Origin: Bacteroidota bacterium
GTDB taxonomy: Bacteria; Bacteroidota; Bacteroidia; Bacteroidales; B39-G9
Assembly (NCBI GenBank): GCA_003648455.1
Contig: QMPG01000194.1
Span: 1 to 6,148, forward strand
Length of the DNA stretch: 6,148 nucleotides
Direction of reading: 5' to 3'
Positions 5,947 to 6,148 of this stretch are shown one piece after another (positions within the stretch are counted from its first letter, which is position 1; each line of letters opens with the position of its first letter). The translations under genes were made by a program, and so were the position numbers. The notes below the pieces were generated by a model, which was not told the DNA's origin, searched no databases, and worked only from the letters and a program-made list of their open reading frames with translations.

Positions 5947-5977
5947 CAAAATTACAATAAACATTATAATTTCTAAA
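5947..5977 (-). promoter_or_regulatory. Candidate nifJ promoter
   Basis: On the - strand, TTTA (5977-5974) is followed after exactly 19 bases by TAATTTTG (5954-5947). The latter matches the Bacteroidota -7 consensus TAnnTTTG in full; the former matches three of four bases of the TTTG -33 element. The predicted transcript start near 5940 leaves a leader of about 35 AT-rich bases before the ATG at 5906, with no Shine-Dalgarno motif. Confidence 0.6.
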
Positions 5978-6015
5978 TTATTGAGCAAGCTTTTTTTACA
6001 AATTTCAATAATAAA

Positions 6016-6047
6016 TAATGAATTTAATTAACCCGGAAAATTCATTA
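6016..6047. repeat. 10-bp inverted repeat with 12-base loop upstream of nifJ
   Basis: TAATGAATTT (6016-6025) and AAATTCATTA (6038-6047) are exact reverse complements around the loop AATTAACCCGGA. It lies upstream of the nifJ promoter candidate. Parts of it recur in the next hairpin: ATTAACCC at 6027-6034 and 6089-6096, and a 14-base stretch at 6035-6048 that matches 6080-6093 at 12 positions. Confidence 0.5.
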
Positions 6048-6061
6048 ATTTTCTACGATTA

Positions 6062-6113
6062 AGTAATACCAACAAATTTGGGAATTTCATTAACCCCAAA
6101 TTTGGGTATTACT
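6062..6113. repeat. Long 19-bp hairpin repeat at the right edge
   Basis: AGTAATACC (6062-6070) pairs with GGTATTACT (6105-6113), and CAAATTTGGG (6073-6082) pairs with CCCAAATTTG (6095-6104). The stem is therefore 19 bp with a single two-base bulge (AA at 6071-6072) and a 12-base loop. No U-run follows on either strand, so it is not a typical terminator. A G/C-clustered sequence with no clear ORF follows to the window end (from about 6118). The structure resembles a palindromic intergenic repeat or the end of a small mobile element; the neighbouring sequence needed to decide is outside the window. Confidence 0.6.
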
Positions 6114-6148
6114 AAATCGGGGTTTCCCGCTTTGCACCCCACTATCTA

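Noticed and set aside
6062..6113. Integron attC site or factor-independent terminator
   Set aside because: I see no core-site pair of the RYYYAAC/GTTRRRY kind at the arm ends and no U-run after the stem.

Overview
The window looks like chromosomal DNA of an AT-rich, anaerobic or facultatively anaerobic member of the Bacteroidota. Four things point there: a PorT-type outer-membrane beta-barrel protein whose signal peptide ends in a Ser-Tyr-Ser-Gln pattern; TAnnTTTG promoter boxes upstream of all three main genes; A-rich leaders without Shine-Dalgarno sequences; and a homodimer-type pyruvate:ferredoxin oxidoreductase (PFOR). The species cannot be named from this sequence alone.

Layout from left to right. 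Positions 1-90 (+) hold the last 29 codons of a gene cut by the window edge, possibly an UvrA-type ATPase. A 36-bp perfect palindrome (102-137) lies between it and the convergent outer-membrane protein gene (940 down to 197, - strand). A 162-bp divergent intergenic region with two closely opposed promoter boxes separates that gene from fabD (1103-1975, +), which encodes malonyl-CoA:ACP transacylase. A 395-bp gene-free stretch (1976-2370) contains several degenerate palindromic repeats and ends in a strong bidirectional terminator (2316-2343). The rest is the nifJ locus on the - strand (5906 down to 2371), encoding PFOR. A good promoter candidate precedes it, and the right edge (6016-6148) carries two more hairpin repeats and a G/C-clustered tail.

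The main observation is that nifJ is split. An 896-residue N-terminal part and a 281-residue C-terminal part abut in different frames, and together they give one colinear, normal-length PFOR of about 1178 residues. All expected pyruvate, Fe-S and thiamine-diphosphate (TPP) motifs are present. The junction looks like loss of one T from a TTT run. It leaves a TGATG stop/start overlap that could allow translational coupling. The options are a sequencing or assembly error, a recent inactivating mutation, or a functional two-polypeptide PFOR; the sequence alone does not decide.

fabD supplies malonyl-ACP for fatty-acid synthesis, and PFOR supplies acetyl-CoA and reduced ferredoxin from pyruvate. 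The two genes are convergent and separately transcribed, so no operon links them. I see no defence system, CRISPR array, RNA gene or transposase gene, and nothing clearly novel apart from the split PFOR and the repeats.
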